From positions 186,001 to 250,000 of the forward strand of contig UWYS01000014.1 in the NCBI GenBank assembly GCA_900291925.1: a stretch of 64,000 bases of DNA. Direction: 5' to 3'. The DNA comes from Thecaphora thlaspeos (taxonomy: Eukaryota > Basidiomycota > Ustilaginomycetes > Urocystidales > Glomosporiaceae). Of the stretch, positions 62,066 through 64,000 are shown in pieces; position 1 is the first letter of the stretch, and each line of letters begins with the position of its first letter. Made by a program: the position numbers and the translations under genes. A model generated the notes under the pieces. The model made no database searches. It was given only the letters and a program-made list of their open reading frames with translations, and was not told the origin of the DNA.

Positions 62066-62988
62066 GGAGAGCAGAGCAGAGGAGAGCAGAGGAGAGCAGA
62101 GCAGAGCAGAGGAGAGCAGAGCAGAGCAGAGCAGAGCAGAGCAGAGCAGAGCAGAGCAGAGCAGAGCAGAGCAGAGCAGAGCAGAGCAGAGCAGAGCAGA
62201 GCAGAGCAGAGCAGAGCAGAGCAGAGCAGAGCAGAGCAGAGCAGAGCAGAGCAGAGCAGAGCAGAGCAGAGCAGAGCAGAGCAGAGCAGAGCAGAGCAGA
62301 GCAGAGCAGAGCAGAGCAGAGCAGAGCAGAGCAGAGCAGAGCAGAGCAGAGCAGAGCAGAGCAGAGCAGAGCAGAGCAGAGCAGAGCAGAGCAGAGCAGA
62401 GCAGAGCAGAGCAGAGCAGAGCAGAGCAGAGCAGAGCAGAGCAGAGCAGAGCAGAGCAGAGCAGAGCAGAGCAGAGCAGAGCAGAGCAGAGCAGAGCAGA
62501 GCAGAGCAGAGCAGAGCAGAGCAGAGCAGAGCAGAGCAGAGCAGAGCAGAGCAGAGCAGAGCAGAGCAGAGCAGAGCAGAGCAGAGCAGAGCAGAGCAGA
62601 GCAGAGCAGAGCAGAGCAGAGCAGAGCAGAGCAGAGCAGAGCAGAGCAGAGCAGAGCAGAGCAGAGCAGAGCAGAGCAGAGCAGAGCAGAGCAGAGCAGA
62701 GCAGAGCAGAGCAGAGCAGAGCAGAGCAGAGCAGAGCAGAGCAGAGCAGAGCAGAGCAGAGCAGAGCAGAGCAGAGCAGAGCAGAGCAGAGCAGAGCAGA
62801 GCAGAGCAGAGCAGAGCAGAGCAGAGCAGAGCAGAGCAGAGCAGAGCAGAGCAGAGCAGAGCAGAGCAGAGCAGAGCAGAGCAGAGCAGAGCAGAGCAGA
62901 GCAGAGCAGAGCAGAGCAGAGCAGAGCAGAGCAGAGCAGAGCAGAGCAGAGCAGAGCAGAGCAGAGCAGAGCAGAGCAGAGCAGAGCA
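62066..62988. repeat. Giant (GCAGA)n pentanucleotide tract
   Basis: About 920 bases. The first 50 contain GGAGA interruptions; from 62116 to 62985 the GCAGA unit is uninterrupted (174 copies). It separates the start codons of the HAD gene (62043, -) and the METTL26-like gene (63104, +). All three frames on either strand are stop-free, so long open frames across it are artefacts of the repeat. Confidence 0.97.
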
Positions 62989-63103
62989 AAAACCTCCACA
63001 CGACGCCCGGGCCTCGTCCAACCGTCGCCGCCTCGTCGTGCAAACCGGCGACTTCACCACCACCACCACCACCACCACTGCCGCCATTAGCCCTTTCCCC
63101 GCC

Positions 63104-64000
63104 ATGCCGACCGCCACGCCGCCCTCGGCGGGCAAGTACCCATCCAGCTGGTCAACTGCCGGCTCTTCTTCTCGCAACTCTGGTCCCATCGCCGCTACCC
63201 TCCTGTCCCTCCTCTCTGTCCCTTGCACGACGACCACCGCCGCCGACGGTCACCACCACCACACCCGTCCTCTCGTCCTCAAATTTCTTCCGGGTTCGGC
63301 CATCAACTCTTCTCTCTGGCCTCTCAAGCTCCGCACGTCGATTTCCAAGCAACAGAAGCAGACGACCATCTCTCCTCCCAGATTGACTCGACATGCTCGT
63401 CGTTGGACAATGTCAAAGGGGCAAAAGTGTTGGATGTCTTGGAGCAACAGGCTTGGTTGGCTCTTGTGTATTGCCTCCCTGCCTCCTCTTGCTCGCGGGG
63501 AGAGGAGACAGAGGGAGCATTCGATGCAGTGCTAGTCTGCAACTTGACACATGTCGCGCCGTGGAAGGTGACAGAGAGTCTGTTCGCACACCTCGATCCT
63601 AGGTTGACCTACCTTACAAAAAACGGTCAGACTTCCATCCTCAAGCGCACCGGGTGGATCGCAGTGTACGACGCCTTCAACGAGCATGGAGCGTTTACCA
63701 GCGGTGCTAATAGACAGGTCAGTAGAGGTGTCTATTGCTCCGCCTGCTATTGCCCTAGGTAGCAGAGCTGCTGACACCCCGCCTGCCCTTCGGTCCGGCG
63801 ATGGACCATGCCGCCTGAACTTACAGTTCGACGAGACCATCCGACAGCGAGACCAGTCCTTTGGCCTGCGCGACCTTCAGAGCCAAGTGATCCCGCTCGT
63901 GCAGCGGCATGGCTTCGAGCTCAAGCAGAGGATCAACATGCCGGCCGGCAACGTGAGTGACGACCCAGCTCGTGTGATCCAGCGCCACTTGCGACGTCGC
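63104..64000 (+). pseudogene. METTL26/DUF938-like methyltransferase gene, apparent frameshift, runs off window end
   Basis: From ATG 63104 the frame reads ...SSRNSGPIAATLLSLLS...TRPLVL, the start of a DUF938 methyltransferase. The family's SAM-binding motif then appears in the next frame as ISSGFGHQLFSLASQAPHVD, joined at about 63280/63281. A single missing base inside the motif explains this. The second frame continues through TEGAFDAVLVCNLTHVAPWK and DAFNEHGAFTS to a donor at 63718, with the next exon 63827-63952 (FDETIRQRDQSFGLRDLQSQ, ending MPAGN) and another donor at 63953. The 3' end is outside the window. It may be a real null allele or an assembly error next to the long repeat. Confidence 0.65.

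Noticed and set aside
61961..63535. Open frames of 350-520 aa across the pentanucleotide tract on both strands
   Set aside because: They are produced by a 5-bp repeat without stop codons in any frame; the protein would be pure AEQSR- or LLCSA-type repeats.

Overview
This window is a filamentous or dimorphic fungal nuclear genome, almost certainly basidiomycete and most likely Ustilaginomycotina (smut lineage). Reasons: GC-rich, CpG-rich genes; many short GT-AG introns (about 80-200 nt); Ser/Ala/Pro-rich disordered proteins; fungal families (kinesin-5, kinesin-6, WDR5-type COMPASS subunit, flavocytochrome b2, ML-domain lipid transfer protein, DIRS, Tc1, pogo and copia elements). The lineage below phylum level is inference. 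Exon boundaries were placed by eye; every complete spliced model below gives an intact reading frame.

Layout. 1-14.6 kb: tail of an unknown gene; a 1127-aa disordered protein; a WDR5/Swd3-like WD40 protein behind a 37-bp minisatellite; a DUF1295 membrane reductase-like gene with an 18-nt micro-exon; a kinesin-5; SAICAR synthetase (ADE1). 14.65-17.52 kb: a complete but decayed Tc1/mariner-type transposon with perfect 181-bp terminal inverted repeats and a second, convergent ORF, inserted between ADE1 and a kinesin-6 gene (17.85-21.78 kb). About 22.1-32.4 kb: a CpG-depleted transposon island with a pogo-type element, an inverted-repeat-flanked relic and a Ty1/copia retrotransposon carrying four stem-loop units near its 3' end, followed by a degenerate tRNA-Met-like sequence. 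32.9-43.3 kb: RIO2 kinase, ML-domain protein, GH43 arabinanase, a DIRS-type retrotransposon fragment and a DUF4097-like membrane protein. 43.7-57.9 kb: mitochondrial GatB, a LYAR zinc finger-Esf2/ABT1 fusion, two uncharacterised proteins, an AhpD-like protein and flavocytochrome b2. 59.2-64 kb: a 7-TM protein, a HAD hydrolase, a ~0.9-kb GCAGA pentanucleotide tract in the shared upstream region, and a METTL26-like methyltransferase gene running off the end with an apparent frameshift.

Themes. Host genes are mostly housekeeping (ribosome biogenesis: RIO2 and the LYAR-Esf2 fusion; mitosis: two kinesins; mitochondrial translation and lactate oxidation: GatB, CYB2). The most interesting signals are the LYAR-Esf2 fusion, the CpG-to-CpA changes that fall on catalytic or signature codons of two unrelated transposases, the two-gene Tc1-type element, the hairpin array in the copia element, and the large pentanucleotide tract at a divergent promoter.
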